Shown piece after piece: positions 8,066 to 16,955 of a DNA stretch of 33,810 bases (position 1 is the first letter of the stretch; every line of letters starts with the position of its first letter). Position numbers and translations under genes: made by a program. The notes under the pieces were generated by a model. That model did not search any database and was not told where the DNA came from. It worked only from the letters and a program-made list of their open reading frames with translations. Source of the stretch: Acidobacteriota bacterium (GTDB lineage: Bacteria > Acidobacteriota > Terriglobia > Terriglobales > Acidobacteriaceae); NCBI GenBank assembly GCA_021799405.1, contig JAJZAL010000026.1:1-33810 (forward strand). The letters are read 5' to 3'.

Positions 8066-8241
8066 CAGCGAAGCTACTGGCACTGCCGGAAAAATTACGC
8101 AGCGATAACAAGTGCTTTTCGGGCGATGAAGATCGTGCTCGGTGAATTTTTGCCGAAACGGATGAAAAACACGTCCAGCGCCAGCCATACCGTGCTACGA
8201 TGCGGGCACATTGATGCTTGTGGATGGGCAAGGGCTGAAGC

Positions 8242-8469
8242 ATGGGCACGGCTGGCAAAGCACGATTTGCGCATCGTCTGACGGACGACAACAGGTTTGA
8301 AAGCATCTGCCTGCAATGCTTCAGAACCGTAGGCAGTGCAACGCTTGAGCCTGGTTTGGACAACGCAGAAGCGAAGCACGTATGCCTGCCGGAGGACGTG
8401 ATACGGCTGCACGGGCGCAGAGGGCCGGAATCGGTGCAAGCCGGCGAACACAAGAAAGAGATGGCCTGA
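8242..8469 (+). CDS. Small CxxC/HxC putative zinc-binding protein
   Basis: A 75-residue protein with a CxxC pair (C23, C26) and a HxC pair (H46, C48), 19 residues apart, in the pattern ICLQCFRTV...AEAKHVC. This arrangement is typical of a small zinc ribbon or knuckle. I have the impression that similar short proteins recur in acidobacterial genomes, but I cannot verify this here. AAGGG lies about nine bases before the ATG, and a strong intrinsic terminator follows 30 bases after the stop. Both support a real gene. It may be read from the HU/IHF transcript 176 bases upstream or from its own promoter. Role unknown: zinc binding, and from there nucleic-acid or protein contact, is inference. Confidence 0.65.
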   Translation: MGTAGKARFAHRLTDDNRFESICLQCFRTVGSATLEPGLDNAEAKHVCLPEDVIRLHGRRGPESVQAGEHKKEMA

Positions 8470-8498
8470 ACTCGCCAGGTAAAGTCACGGGGACATGA

Positions 8499-8526
8499 AA
8501 AAGGCATGGCGCACGCCATGCCTTTT
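8499..8526. terminator. Bidirectional intrinsic terminator
   Basis: A perfect 12-base-pair stem, AAAAGGCATGGC paired with GCCATGCCTTTT, closes a GCAC loop. The flanking A and T runs give a U-tract on both strands. It lies between the plus-strand small zinc-motif gene and the minus-strand hopanoid operon, and should end both. Confidence 0.88.
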
Positions 8527-8556
8527 GCCTTGTTGCGCGGAATCTTCGAGAGCCGC

Positions 8557-8988
8557 TCAGTCGAGCTTTTCCGGATGCAGGCTGATGTCTTTTGCGCCAT
8601 GCGCTTTCTTCTCCCAGTATTTGCGAACCCAGGCTTCGAAGCTTTTTCCGGCGGCGGTATCGCGGCCAGTGAACTGAAGGGCGGCGATCTCCGCGTAGGG
8701 GATTGCGAGCTTGGTGCGCTCGTTGGCCGGGATGATGCGGACGGCGGAGTCAGCAAGCGTGGCGCCGTGGCGGCGGTCGAAGATGTAGCCGCTGACGCTG
8801 GTGCCGTCCTTGAGGGTGATCGTGACGTCGCCGCGGTAGTCAAAGGCCTTTTCGAGCGCATGACGGATTTCGTCGTCGCTGGCAAGAGCGGGGATCCAGC
8901 CTTCGAGATTTTCGCGGTCGCGGCCCTGGGCGACTTCCTGCGCATCGGGCTGCTGGATGGCGGTGGCGATGGTGGACTCGGGGGTCAT
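8557..8988 (-). CDS. Conserved-looking protein of unknown function, translationally coupled to hpnH
   Basis: A 143-residue soluble protein with no signal peptide or membrane segment. Residues about 36-50 look helical (SDDEIRHALEKAFDYRG). The middle (DVTITLKDGTSVSGYIFDRR to LAIPYAEIAALQFTG) has the alternating pattern of a small beta-barrel of Sm/SH3 type. The tail AGKSFEAWVRKYWEKKAHG is basic and helical. Its ATG overlaps the hpnH TGA in an ATGA, so it is made together with that enzyme and is the last gene before the terminator at 8526. I do not recognise the family. A role in adenosylhopane formation or its control is inferred only from the coupling. Confidence 0.85.
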   Translation of the reverse strand: MTPESTIATAIQQPDAQEVAQGRDRENLEGWIPALASDDEIRHALEKAFDYRGDVTITLKDGTSVSGYIFDRRHGATLADSAVRIIPANERTKLAIPYAEIAALQFTGRDTAAGKSFEAWVRKYWEKKAHGAKDISLHPEKLD

Positions 8989-10109
8989 GCTGTCACCTCG
9001 GGCTGGGGCTCGGCCGTCTGGATCTGGACCAGTGGATTGTGGCTGTGGATCGGGGTTACAGGCTCGTTGAGCAGGTCGAGCGCGCCCTTGTCTTCATATG
9101 TATTGAAGAACATCGCCATGGCAGTGTCGAGCAGGCCGCGGATGGAGCCGAGCGAGTAGTAGACACCGGAGGCTTCGTAACCGGAGTGAACCATGCAATT
9201 GGCGCACTTCGGATTGCCGGATTCGGTGCCGTAGCTGGACCAGTCGGTCGTGTCGATGAGTTCCTGGAAGGTATCTGCGTAGCCGTCCTGCAGCAGGTAG
9301 CAGGGCTTCTGCCAACCGAAGATGCTGAAGGCCGGCATACCCCAGGGAGTGCATGAGAATTCGCGCTTGCCCATGAGGAATTCCATGTACATGGGCGAGG
9401 CATTGAACTTCCAGGTCTTGCGGCGATTGGACAGGATGGCGCGGAAGAGGCGGCGCGAACGGGCGCGGCCCAGAAAATGCTTCTGATCAGGGGCTTTCTC
9501 GTAGGTATAGCCGGGAGCGACCATCATGCCTTCCACACCGACTTCCATCAGCTCGTCAAAAAACGCCCGGACGGAGTTGGGGTCGGCACCGTCAAAGAGC
9601 GTGGTGTTGGTGGTGACGCGGAAACCGGCGGCAACGGCGGCCTTGATGCCCTCAATGGCGGCGTCGTATCCGCCTTCACGGCAAACAGAGAAATCGTGGT
9701 GGTCGCGCTGGCCGTCGAGATGCACGGAGAACGAGAGATACTTGCTGGGCTTGAAGAGGTGCAGCTTCTCCTTGAGCAGCAGTGCATTGGTGCACATGTA
9801 GACGTACTTCTTGCGCGCGACGAGGCCCTCGACGATCTTGTCGATCTGGGAGTGCAGGAGCGGTTCTCCGCCCGGGATGGAGACCATCGGCGTGCCGGCT
9901 TCTTCGACGGCGCGGAAGCACTCGTCAGGGGTGAGCTCCTGCTTGAGGATGTGCGCCGGGTACTGGATTTTGCCGCAGCCGGCGCAGGCCAGGTTGCAGC
10001 GGAACAGGGGTTCCAGCATGATGACCAGCGGAAAGCGCTTGCGGCCCTTGAGCTTCTGTTTGATCACGTATGTCGCTACTGTCCACGACTGCGAAACGGG
10101 TACGGCCAT
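8985..10109 (-). CDS. hpnH: Hopanoid radical SAM enzyme HpnH (adenosylhopane synthase)
   Basis: A 374-residue radical SAM protein. The iron-sulfur cluster motif is CNLACAGCGK (C38, C42, C45). SIPGGEPLLH is the SAM-contact GGEP motif, and the C-terminal half has further cysteines (FSCTPWG, PKCANCM) as in HpnH. Members join a 5-prime-deoxyadenosyl group to diploptene/hopene, the first step toward extended C35 hopanoids. The start has GGAGGATC upstream, and the gene lies 23 bases after shc, so one message with ispH and shc is likely. Its stop overlaps the next start by four bases. hpnG and other extended-hopanoid genes are not in the window. Confidence 0.95.
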   Translation of the reverse strand: MAVPVSQSWTVATYVIKQKLKGRKRFPLVIMLEPLFRCNLACAGCGKIQYPAHILKQELTPDECFRAVEEAGTPMVSIPGGEPLLHSQIDKIVEGLVARKKYVYMCTNALLLKEKLHLFKPSKYLSFSVHLDGQRDHHDFSVCREGGYDAAIEGIKAAVAAGFRVTTNTTLFDGADPNSVRAFFDELMEVGVEGMMVAPGYTYEKAPDQKHFLGRARSRRLFRAILSNRRKTWKFNASPMYMEFLMGKREFSCTPWGMPAFSIFGWQKPCYLLQDGYADTFQELIDTTDWSSYGTESGNPKCANCMVHSGYEASGVYYSLGSIRGLLDTAMAMFFNTYEDKGALDLLNEPVTPIHSHNPLVQIQTAEPQPEVTA

Positions 10110-10132
10110 GGTTAGATAGATCCTCCGCCGGC

Positions 10133-12181
10133 TTACTCTGCACGCTCCATGGCCTTTTCATAGTTGGTAAGGGCCAGGAGCGGGAAATAGTCTCGATAAA
10201 GGTAATACGCCAGGTAAAAGACACGCGGGAAACCGGTGCCGGTGTACAGGGCCTGGCGCGTGATATTGCTGCCCGTGCTCTCATCCCATCCGCCGCTGGG
10301 CAACTGGTGGCTCAGTAACCATTTGATGCCCTTGGCGACCGAATCGCTGCGTGTGTCGCCGGCCGAGAGCAGGCCAAGAATAGCCCATGCAGTCTGCGAG
10401 GGCGTGCTGGGTCCCACGCCGCGGGTGGTTGGGTCATCATAGCTGCCGCAGCTTTCGCCCCAGCCGCCGTCGGCATTCTGCACGGAACGGATCCACTCAG
10501 CGGCCTGCTGGATTTGCGGCTCATGGTTCCAGACACCCATGGCCTCAAGGCCGCGCAGAACCAGGAACGTGCCGTAGATATAGTTCACGCCCCAGCGGCC
10601 AAACCAGCTTCCGTCGGACTCCTGCTCGCTGTAGATGAACTTGATGGCCTTCTCGACTCGCTTGTCCTTGCGCGTGTAGCCGTAGGTGGCCAGGGTCTCA
10701 AGAATGCGTCCGGTAATGTCGACGGTCGGCGGATCGAGCATCGCGTTGTGGTCCGCAAACGGGATGTACTCGAAGATCATCTTCGTGTTGTCTTTGTCGA
10801 AGCTGGCCCAGCCGCCGTTGCGGCATTGCATGGAGAAGATCCAGTCGATGGCGCGCTGGCAGACGTCGTACTGATACCGCTCGCGCGGATTGTCGACCTT
10901 ATTGAGGGCGAGCAGCACCTGGCCGGTGTCGTCCACGTCGGGGTAGAACTCGTTGTTGAACTCAAAGTACCAGCCGCCGGGCTGCGCCTTTCGATTCTTG
11001 ACGGCCCAGTCGCCCTTGTGGCGTACTTCCTTGGAGAGCAGCCAGTCAGCCGCCTTGAGCATGCGCGGATCGTTGCGGTCCACACCGGCCTCCCCGAGGG
11101 CAAAGACGGCCTGGGCGGTATCCCATACAGGGGAGACGCAGGGCTGCATGCGGAAGGTTGGCTCGGCGCAATGCTCGTTGCCATTGGGCACATCGATGCC
11201 GAGGCGCTCGAACTCGTCCATAGCGCGCAGCATCTGCGGATCGTCGAGCGAGTAGCCGAGGCAGCGCAGCGCGATGATGGCGTTGAGCATGGCCGGGTAA
11301 ATGGCGCCGAGGCCGTCGCTCATCTCAAAGCGCGCGAGCATCCACTTCTCTGCTTTCCTGAGAGCGATGGAGCGCAGCGGGCGAATGTGCACGCGCTCGA
11401 ACCAATGGGTGATGCGGTCGAGGGCAAGGAAGAAATTGCGCCAGCTGATCAGCTTTTTGCGGTTCCAGCGGAGGTGCAGATTGGCATTTTTGCGGCCCCC
11501 CACGAAGAGCTCGTCAATCCCCTGCTCCGGCGCGATCTTTTTGAACGGCTTCTTCGCGTAGGCGATGGAAAGCGGCACGAGGATGGCGCGGGACCAGGAG
11601 GATATCTCGTAAATGTTGAAGTAAAACCAGTTTGGAAAGAGCACGATCTCCGGCGGGATGGCCGGGACAGCGTCGTATTCGTACTGGCCGAGCGCGCAGA
11701 GGTAAATCTTGGTGAAAGTATTGCACTCGGTGACGCCGCCATGGGCCAGGATCCACTCCCGCGCCTTCGCGAGAATGGGATCGTCGGCGCTCATGCCCAT
11801 GAGCTTTCCGGCAAAGTAGCATTTGACCGAAAGACTGATGTTGCCGGGGCCGCCGGGATAGAGGCTCCAGCTGCCGTCTTCGTTCTGGTAGCGCAGAATC
11901 TCGGTCATGGCCCGGCGCAGCTTGCCTGCGTCCCCGGTGCCAAGGAGGGTGTGGAGAAAGATATAGTCAGCCTCAAGCATGGCGTCGGCTTCGAGTTCGC
12001 CGCACCACCAGCCCTCTGCATCCTGGAGCGAGAAGAGGTGATTCCTGGCGCGTTCAATCGCAGCCTTGACGTCCTGCAGCGCCGCATCGAGGCGGCCGAA
12101 TTTTAACTTAGAGGAACTAGGGGCAGTTCCGGCGGTTGGTGTGCCCTGCCCACCGTCTTTTGCCGTCTGTGAAGTACTCAT
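10133..12181 (-). CDS. shc: Squalene-hopene cyclase
   Basis: A 682-residue membrane-associated cyclase that turns squalene into hopene and hopanol. The catalytic acid motif DVDD is at residues 415-418 (D-x-D-D, in YPDVDDTGQ). Several QW repeats are clear: QDAEGWWCGE, QNEDGSWSLYPGG, QCRNGGWASFD, QESDGSWFGRWG and QNADGGWGES. Length is normal for the family (about 630-720). AGGGAAG precedes the ATG. It begins 39 bases after ispH and ends 23 bases before hpnH, in a tight isoprenoid-to-hopanoid operon. The N-terminal 25 residues are low-complexity and probably disordered. Confidence 0.97.
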   Translation of the reverse strand: MSTSQTAKDGGQGTPTAGTAPSSSKLKFGRLDAALQDVKAAIERARNHLFSLQDAEGWWCGELEADAMLEADYIFLHTLLGTGDAGKLRRAMTEILRYQNEDGSWSLYPGGPGNISLSVKCYFAGKLMGMSADDPILAKAREWILAHGGVTECNTFTKIYLCALGQYEYDAVPAIPPEIVLFPNWFYFNIYEISSWSRAILVPLSIAYAKKPFKKIAPEQGIDELFVGGRKNANLHLRWNRKKLISWRNFFLALDRITHWFERVHIRPLRSIALRKAEKWMLARFEMSDGLGAIYPAMLNAIIALRCLGYSLDDPQMLRAMDEFERLGIDVPNGNEHCAEPTFRMQPCVSPVWDTAQAVFALGEAGVDRNDPRMLKAADWLLSKEVRHKGDWAVKNRKAQPGGWYFEFNNEFYPDVDDTGQVLLALNKVDNPRERYQYDVCQRAIDWIFSMQCRNGGWASFDKDNTKMIFEYIPFADHNAMLDPPTVDITGRILETLATYGYTRKDKRVEKAIKFIYSEQESDGSWFGRWGVNYIYGTFLVLRGLEAMGVWNHEPQIQQAAEWIRSVQNADGGWGESCGSYDDPTTRGVGPSTPSQTAWAILGLLSAGDTRSDSVAKGIKWLLSHQLPSGGWDESTGSNITRQALYTGTGFPRVFYLAYYLYRDYFPLLALTNYEKAMERAE

Positions 12182-12220
12182 GCTTCCCTGGGTGCCTTCC
12201 GAAAGAAGTCTGAAACTGCG

Positions 12221-13237
12221 TTAGACCGCCGCGGGAGCCGATGGAGCCGCCTGGATCGCCTGCACGATTTCCGGTGGCAGACCAAACCGGACGTTCTCCG
12301 GCATCACTTCTACTTCTTCCACCTGACCGAAGCCCTTGGAGCGCAGGAAGGCAATTACGTCTTCGACGAGCACTTCCGGCGCTGAAGCACCGGCCGTGAC
12401 AGCGACTGTGGAGACGTCTTGCAGCCAGGCGAGATCGATCGCCTTTGAGTTGTCGATTAAAAAGCCCTTCGTCCCGAGATTGCGCGAGACTTCGACGAGG
12501 CGATTGGAATTCGAGCTGTTGTTGGAGCCTACCACCAGAACCAGGTCCGCCGAATGGGCTACATTCTTGACGGCGACCTGACGATTTTCCGTGGCGTAGC
12601 AAATATCCTGCGAGTGCGGCCCGACGATGTTGGGGAACTTGTGCTTGAGCGCGTCGATGATGTCGCGAGCTTCGTCGAGCGAAAGCGTGGTCTGCGTGAG
12701 GTAGGCGACGCGGTCTGGGTCGGGAATTTCGAGCGCAGCCACCTCAGCAGCGCTGGAAACGACGGTGGTGGCATCGGGCGCTTCGCCGAGCGTGCCTTCA
12801 ATTTCGTCGTGGTCGCGATGACCGATGAGGATCAGCGAATAGCCCTGCCTGGCAAACTTGACTGCCTCCACATGCACCTTGGTGACGAGCGGGCAGGTGG
12901 CGTCAATGACCCGCAGCTTGCGGTCCTTGGACTGCTGGCGCACAGCCGGAGAAACGCCATGTGCGCTGTAGATGACGCGGCTGCCCTGGGGCACCTGATC
13001 GATGTCTTCGACGAAGATGGCGCCTTTTTCCGCCAGTTCGTTGACCACAAAACGATTGTGAACGATCTCCTTGCGCACGTAGATGGGCGCACCGAAGGTT
13101 TCGAGCGCGATTCGTACGATATCAATGGCGCGGACGACGCCCGCGCAGAAACCACGGGGCTTTAGCAGGAGCACTTTGCGTTCCTGAGCATTATCGCGGA
13201 CGGCGCTGGAGGAGAGCGAATCAGTGTGTACGGTCAC
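12221..13237 (-). CDS. ispH: 4-hydroxy-3-methylbut-2-enyl diphosphate reductase
   Basis: A 338-residue iron-sulfur enzyme for the last step of the MEP pathway, giving IPP and DMAPP. The three cluster cysteines are visible: C31 in PRGFCAGVVRAI, C115 in DATCPLVTK and C213 in SQDICYATENR. The substrate-binding EIVHNRFVV and SAHGVSP are also present. The start is uncertain. The first GTG (13237) adds about 20 residues before the usual beginning and sits right behind a TATACT box. A GTG at 13174 has AGGAA six bases upstream and starts directly at the conserved LLLKPRGFCAG. It is the first gene of the hopanoid operon, so precursor supply and cyclisation are expressed together. Confidence 0.95.
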   Translation of the reverse strand: MTVHTDSLSSSAVRDNAQERKVLLLKPRGFCAGVVRAIDIVRIALETFGAPIYVRKEIVHNRFVVNELAEKGAIFVEDIDQVPQGSRVIYSAHGVSPAVRQQSKDRKLRVIDATCPLVTKVHVEAVKFARQGYSLILIGHRDHDEIEGTLGEAPDATTVVSSAAEVAALEIPDPDRVAYLTQTTLSLDEARDIIDALKHKFPNIVGPHSQDICYATENRQVAVKNVAHSADLVLVVGSNNSSNSNRLVEVSRNLGTKGFLIDNSKAIDLAWLQDVSTVAVTAGASAPEVLVEDVIAFLRSKGFGQVEEVEVMPENVRFGLPPEIVQAIQAAPSAPAAV

Positions 13238-13243
13238 CCTGTA

Positions 13244-13249
13244 AGTATA
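13244..13249 (-). promoter_or_regulatory. Possible -10 box of the ispH-shc-hpnH operon
   Basis: TATACT on the minus strand, ending seven bases before the first possible ispH start codon. No good -35 is seen 16-18 bases upstream. If it is used, the message would begin at or next to the GTG at 13237. That means either a leaderless ispH or a 63-base leader to the GTG at 13174. Confidence 0.35.
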
Positions 13250-13375
13250 TCGTGGAGGGTCGTTTTTATGGCATTTTTCGGCATTTTCCGGGTTGCCTGA
13301 AGAGGCAAATTATCGCACTGACTCTTCTTGATTCAGCTGACGATCAACGCACCCGGAAAATGATTGGAGAGAGCG

Positions 13376-13594
13376 TTGATTCATCATGGACTTGTGGGCG
13401 ACTTGCGTCAGCTCGATCGAAGTGAGAGCATCCCTGCCATCGCTGCTCCAGAAAAGGAATTGCCTCGATCTCGGAATTATGCCCTGTCAGGGTGGGGAAC
13501 AGTGGTTGGAATTGTCATTGTCGTCCTCCTGATTTTCTATGCGGGCAACCACCCCCCCACAGTCTTTCAGGCGAAGCTCTCAAGTTCCTTTTAA
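13376..13594 (+). CDS. Small single-pass membrane protein, unknown function
   Basis: A predicted 72-residue protein with a polar, proline-containing N-terminal half and one strong transmembrane helix (about residues 44-62, WGTVVGIVIVVLLIFYAG), then a short tail. The TTG at 13376 is chosen because GGAGAG lies six bases upstream. An upstream TTG at 13364 is also in frame. It lies alone on the plus strand between two minus-strand operons and antisense to nothing known. The hydrophobic segment and ribosome site favour a real gene, but there is no family match. It may be divergently transcribed from the ispH upstream region. Confidence 0.45.
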   Translation: MIHHGLVGDLRQLDRSESIPAIAAPEKELPRSRNYALSGWGTVVGIVIVVLLIFYAGNHPPTVFQAKLSSSF

Positions 13595-13656
13595 GCTCTT
13601 GATTCTGTTGAAATTTCCTTTGTGTCGACCCCTCAGAGCCAATGGCAAAATAGCAA

Positions 13657-13681
13657 AGGCCCCGGTGCGTGACCGGGGCCT
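13657..13681 (-). terminator. Intrinsic terminator after infB
   Basis: A perfect ten-base-pair stem, AGGCCCCGGT with ACCGGGGCCT, encloses a five-base loop. On the minus strand it is followed by TTGCTATTTTG. It starts 21 bases beyond the infB stop and so ends the rimP-nusA-infB unit. On the plus strand the following tract (AGTGTTTCC) is weaker, so it may also partly end the small membrane-protein transcript. Confidence 0.8.
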
Positions 13682-13702
13682 AGTGTTTCCAGAAGATTGC
13701 GG

Positions 13703-16700
13703 TTAGCGTGCCGTGAGTTCGGCGGCGACGCGCTCGGTGACGAAGGCTTCAACGGTATCGCCGACCTGGATGTCGACGGTGTTGAGCCCGACGCCGCACT
13801 CCATGCCGTTGGTAACCTCCTTCACGTCATCTTTGAATCGCTTGAGCGAAGTCAGCTTGCCCTTGAAGACCTGCTCGCCGTCGCGCATGAGGCGAATGTC
13901 CGCGTCGCGCCGGAGAACACCATCGGTAACGCGGCAGCCGGCGATCGTACCCACCTTGGGAATGCGGAAGACGTTGAGGACTTCTGCGCGGCCCAGGTAG
14001 TTCTCCTTGAAGACGGGTTCGAGGAGACCGAGCATGGCCTTGTGAATCTCGTCCTGCAGCTCGTAAATGATAGAGTGCAGGCGGATCTCGACGTTCTCCT
14101 GCTCGGCAAGGTCGGCAGCTTTGCGCTCCGGCCGCACATTGAAGCCAATGATAATGGCGTTTGATGCGGAGGCGAGGAGCACATCACTCTCAGTGATGGC
14201 GCCGACGCCGGACCGGATGACCTTGATGCGCACCTTTTCGGTGGACATCTTCTGAAGCGAGTCGGCGAGGACTTCGACCGAACCGGTGACGTCGCCCTTG
14301 AGGATGAGCGGAAGCTCTTTGACGCCGGCCTGCTTGATCTGCTCGGCCAGGCCTTCGAGCGAGACGCGGGACGACTTGGCAAGCTGGGCTTCGCGCTCCT
14401 TCATCTTCCGGTACTGAGCGATGCCCTTGGCCTTGTCGCGGTCGGCGACCACCAGGAAGGTATCGCCGGCATCAGGCATGCTTTCGAGGCCGAGAATTTC
14501 GACCGGGGTGGATGGGCCTGCTTCCTCGATGGTGCGTCCGCGATCGTCAAACATGGCGCGGATCTTGCCAAAGGTATTGCCGACAATGAAGCTGTCCTGC
14601 GCGCGGAGGGTACCGTTCTGGACGAGCACGGTGGCCACGGCGCCGCGGCCGCGATCGAGCTTGGCCTCGATGACGGTGCCGACGGCGGAGCGTCCGGGTT
14701 GAGCCTTGAGGTTGCCGAGGTCGGCGACCAGGCAGATCATTTCGAGCAGCAGATCGAGATTGAGCCGCTGTTTGGCCGAGACGTCCACGAAGACGGTATT
14801 GCCGCCCCAGGCTTCCGGCACGAGGCCGCGATCGCCGAGCTGTTTCTTGACGCGGTCGGGCTGGGCATCGGGCTTGTCGATCTTGTTCACGGCCACGATG
14901 ATGGGCACGCCCGCAGCCTTGGCGTGATCAATGGCTTCCACGGTCTGCGGCATGACGCCGTCATCGGCAGCGACCACCACGACGACAATGTCAGTGACCT
15001 TGGCGCCGCGGGCACGCATGCGAGTAAAGGCTTCGTGGCCAGGCGTATCGAGGAAGACGATTTCGCGGCCGAAGGCGGGCGAATCGGGCTTGCCGATGCG
15101 CACCTTGTAAGCGCCGATGTGCTGGGTGATGCCACCGGCCTCTCCGCCGGCTACGTCGGTTTCGCGAATGGCGTCGAGCAGCGAAGTCTTGCCGTGGTCG
15201 ACGTGGCCCATGACTGTGACAACCGGAGGACGCGTGAGTTCGAGCTCGTCAGGATTCTCCTGCGCGAGCATGCTCTCAAGCGCTTCGTTGGCCAACTCGT
15301 CTTCGAAGCTGATGAACTGCGTGTCGGCGCCGAACTGGCGGGCGACATCCTTGACGAGGTCGGCATCGAGGGACTGGTTGACGGTGACCATGACGCCACG
15401 CATGAGCAGCGTTGCGATGAGATCTTTGCCGCGAACGCCGAGTTTTTCAGCCAGATCCTTGACGCTGATGCCCTCTGTCACGGTGATGGTGCGCGTGATG
15501 GGCAGGGGCTCGGCAGGAACCTGCGCTCCGCCGAAACGGGATGGCGGAGCAAAGCCCTTCATCGGGCCTTCTTTGGTCTTCGGGTACTGATCGCTGCGTC
15601 CGCGGCGTGGCGCACCGGGGCGTTGCGCACGCGGAGCTTCACCGGGGGGCGGCACAAGGCCAGCCGCACCCATGCCCGGGCGCGGCCCGTTGAATCCACC
15701 GCCGGGACGCTGGCCGAAGCCGGGACGTGGGCCACCAAAACCGGGACGGCCGCCGGGGCCGCCGGGCTGGCTGCGAGTGGGATGCATCGGGCGTCGGCCG
15801 CCAGGGCCGGATTGCGGGCGCTGGCCGGGGCCACCCGGACGGCGATCGAAAATGGGTTTGCCGCGCTGAATGCCGCCAGGACTGGAAGCCGGGGGCGCCG
15901 CGGCCGCACGAGGCGGCGCCGTGTAGACCGGACGCGGTCCAGTTTGCGGCATAATGACGCGGCGCTGAGGCGCAGCTGGAGCCGCAGGGGCAGCAGGCTT
16001 TGGCGCTTCCTCCACTGCCACCGGCGCAGCTTCAGGTTCTACGGGAGCTAAAGGTGCAACTGGTGCTGCGGGCAACTGGGGCGCGGCAGAAGCAGCGGCA
16101 ACAGGAACTGGCGCGGACGGCTTTTCCGCCACCGGCGGAGCGGGCGCTGGAGCAGCAGCCGGAACGGCTGGCGACTTAATGGGGACTGGGGTTTCCGGAG
16201 CGCCGCCGAGGGGTGACCTGGGCTCCTGCTGCGCAGGCGGCTGCAGTGGCGGAGGAGCAGCCACTACTGCCCGCACTGGCGGCTTTGAAGCGATCGCCGG
16301 CTTGACCGGGGGCGGAGCAATGACGTTGGGTGCCTGGCGAGGCTGGGGAACAATGCGGCGCGGAGCCGGCTTCTGCGGTGCAGCGGCCGAAGCCGAAGCT
16401 CTGGAAGCCCCGGGTGCTGTCGAACGTGGCGGAGCAGGCGGGCGAGCGACTACGGGCCTGGCTGCTGCCGGGGTGGAGGGTGAGGCGGGGTGCGCAGCTC
16501 GCGCCACAACCGACTCCTGCTCCTTGCGCTCCTGTATGGCTTTCAACACGTCTCCAGGCTTGGAAACACGCGACCAGTCAATTTTCGGCTTCGGCTCTTC
16601 CTGCCGCTGCGCCGCCGTCTGTGAAGCTCCGCGGCCGCCGCGCCGGATATAGGCGCGCACACGCTCCGCCTCGTCCAGCTCAATGGAGCTGGAGTGCGTC

Positions 16701-16798
16701 TTTTTCTCGGTTACTCCGCATTCTTTCAGCGCATCCAGAATGGCTCTACTCTTTACTTCCAGTTCACGCGCTAGATCGTTGATTCGAACTTTACTCAT
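13703..16798 (-). CDS. infB: Translation initiation factor IF-2
   Basis: A 1031-residue GTPase that positions initiator tRNA on the 30S subunit and promotes subunit joining. The N-terminus is the first IF2_N module ([21 protein letters not shown]). It is followed by a very long alanine-, proline- and glycine-rich linker (about residues 60-420) with [22 protein letters not shown] repeats. A second IF2_N domain is at about 437-490. The G domain carries GHVDHGKTS (near 530), DTPGHEAF (near 583) and NKID (near 636), then domains II, III and the fMet-tRNA-binding C-terminus. The size exceeds the E. coli protein (890) because of the linker. It is the last gene of its unit: a terminator follows and no rbfA is attached. 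Confidence 0.98.
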   Translation of the reverse strand: MSKVRINDLARELEVKSRAILDALKECGVTEKKTHSSSIELDEAERVRAYIRRGGRGASQTAAQRQEEPKPKIDWSRVSKPGDVLKAIQERKEQESVVARAAHPASPSTPAAARPVVARPPAPPRSTAPGASRASASAAAPQKPAPRRIVPQPRQAPNVIAPPPVKPAIASKPPVRAVVAAPPPLQPPAQQEPRSPLGGAPETPVPIKSPAVPAAAPAPAPPVAEKPSAPVPVAAASAAPQLPAAPVAPLAPVEPEAAPVAVEEAPKPAAPAAPAAPQRRVIMPQTGPRPVYTAPPRAAAAPPASSPGGIQRGKPIFDRRPGGPGQRPQSGPGGRRPMHPTRSQPGGPGGRPGFGGPRPGFGQRPGGGFNGPRPGMGAAGLVPPPGEAPRAQRPGAPRRGRSDQYPKTKEGPMKGFAPPSRFGGAQVPAEPLPITRTITVTEGISVKDLAEKLGVRGKDLIATLLMRGVMVTVNQSLDADLVKDVARQFGADTQFISFEDELANEALESMLAQENPDELELTRPPVVTVMGHVDHGKTSLLDAIRETDVAGGEAGGITQHIGAYKVRIGKPDSPAFGREIVFLDTPGHEAFTRMRARGAKVTDIVVVVVAADDGVMPQTVEAIDHAKAAGVPIIVAVNKIDKPDAQPDRVKKQLGDRGLVPEAWGGNTVFVDVSAKQRLNLDLLLEMICLVADLGNLKAQPGRSAVGTVIEAKLDRGRGAVATVLVQNGTLRAQDSFIVGNTFGKIRAMFDDRGRTIEEAGPSTPVEILGLESMPDAGDTFLVVADRDKAKGIAQYRKMKEREAQLAKSSRVSLEGLAEQIKQAGVKELPLILKGDVTGSVEVLADSLQKMSTEKVRIKVIRSGVGAITESDVLLASASNAIIIGFNVRPERKAADLAEQENVEIRLHSIIYELQDEIHKAMLGLLEPVFKENYLGRAEVLNVFRIPKVGTIAGCRVTDGVLRRDADIRLMRDGEQVFKGKLTSLKRFKDDVKEVTNGMECGVGLNTVDIQVGDTVEAFVTERVAAELTAR

Positions 16799-16955
16799 CC
16801 GCCCCTTAGTCTTCCGCAGCTTAGCCCACGCACTCAGAACGTCATAGATAACCTCTCGAACGCGGGATTGCCTTTGTCTATTATCCCCGGATTTGCGACG
16901 AATTGCTCGCTCATCTCAGAGATACCCATGCAGCTCTGCAACGGGAACGGGCGCA

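Noticed and set aside
10514..12106. 530-codon open frame antisense to the squalene-hopene cyclase gene
   Set aside because: It lies fully opposite a gene with unmistakable motifs. Long antisense frames are common at this GC content, and the translation shows no family pattern.
14699..16051. 450-codon open frame antisense to infB
   Set aside because: Its composition (Arg/Ala/Gly/His-rich) is the mirror of the IF-2 linker and G domain. There is no recognisable protein or ribosome site.
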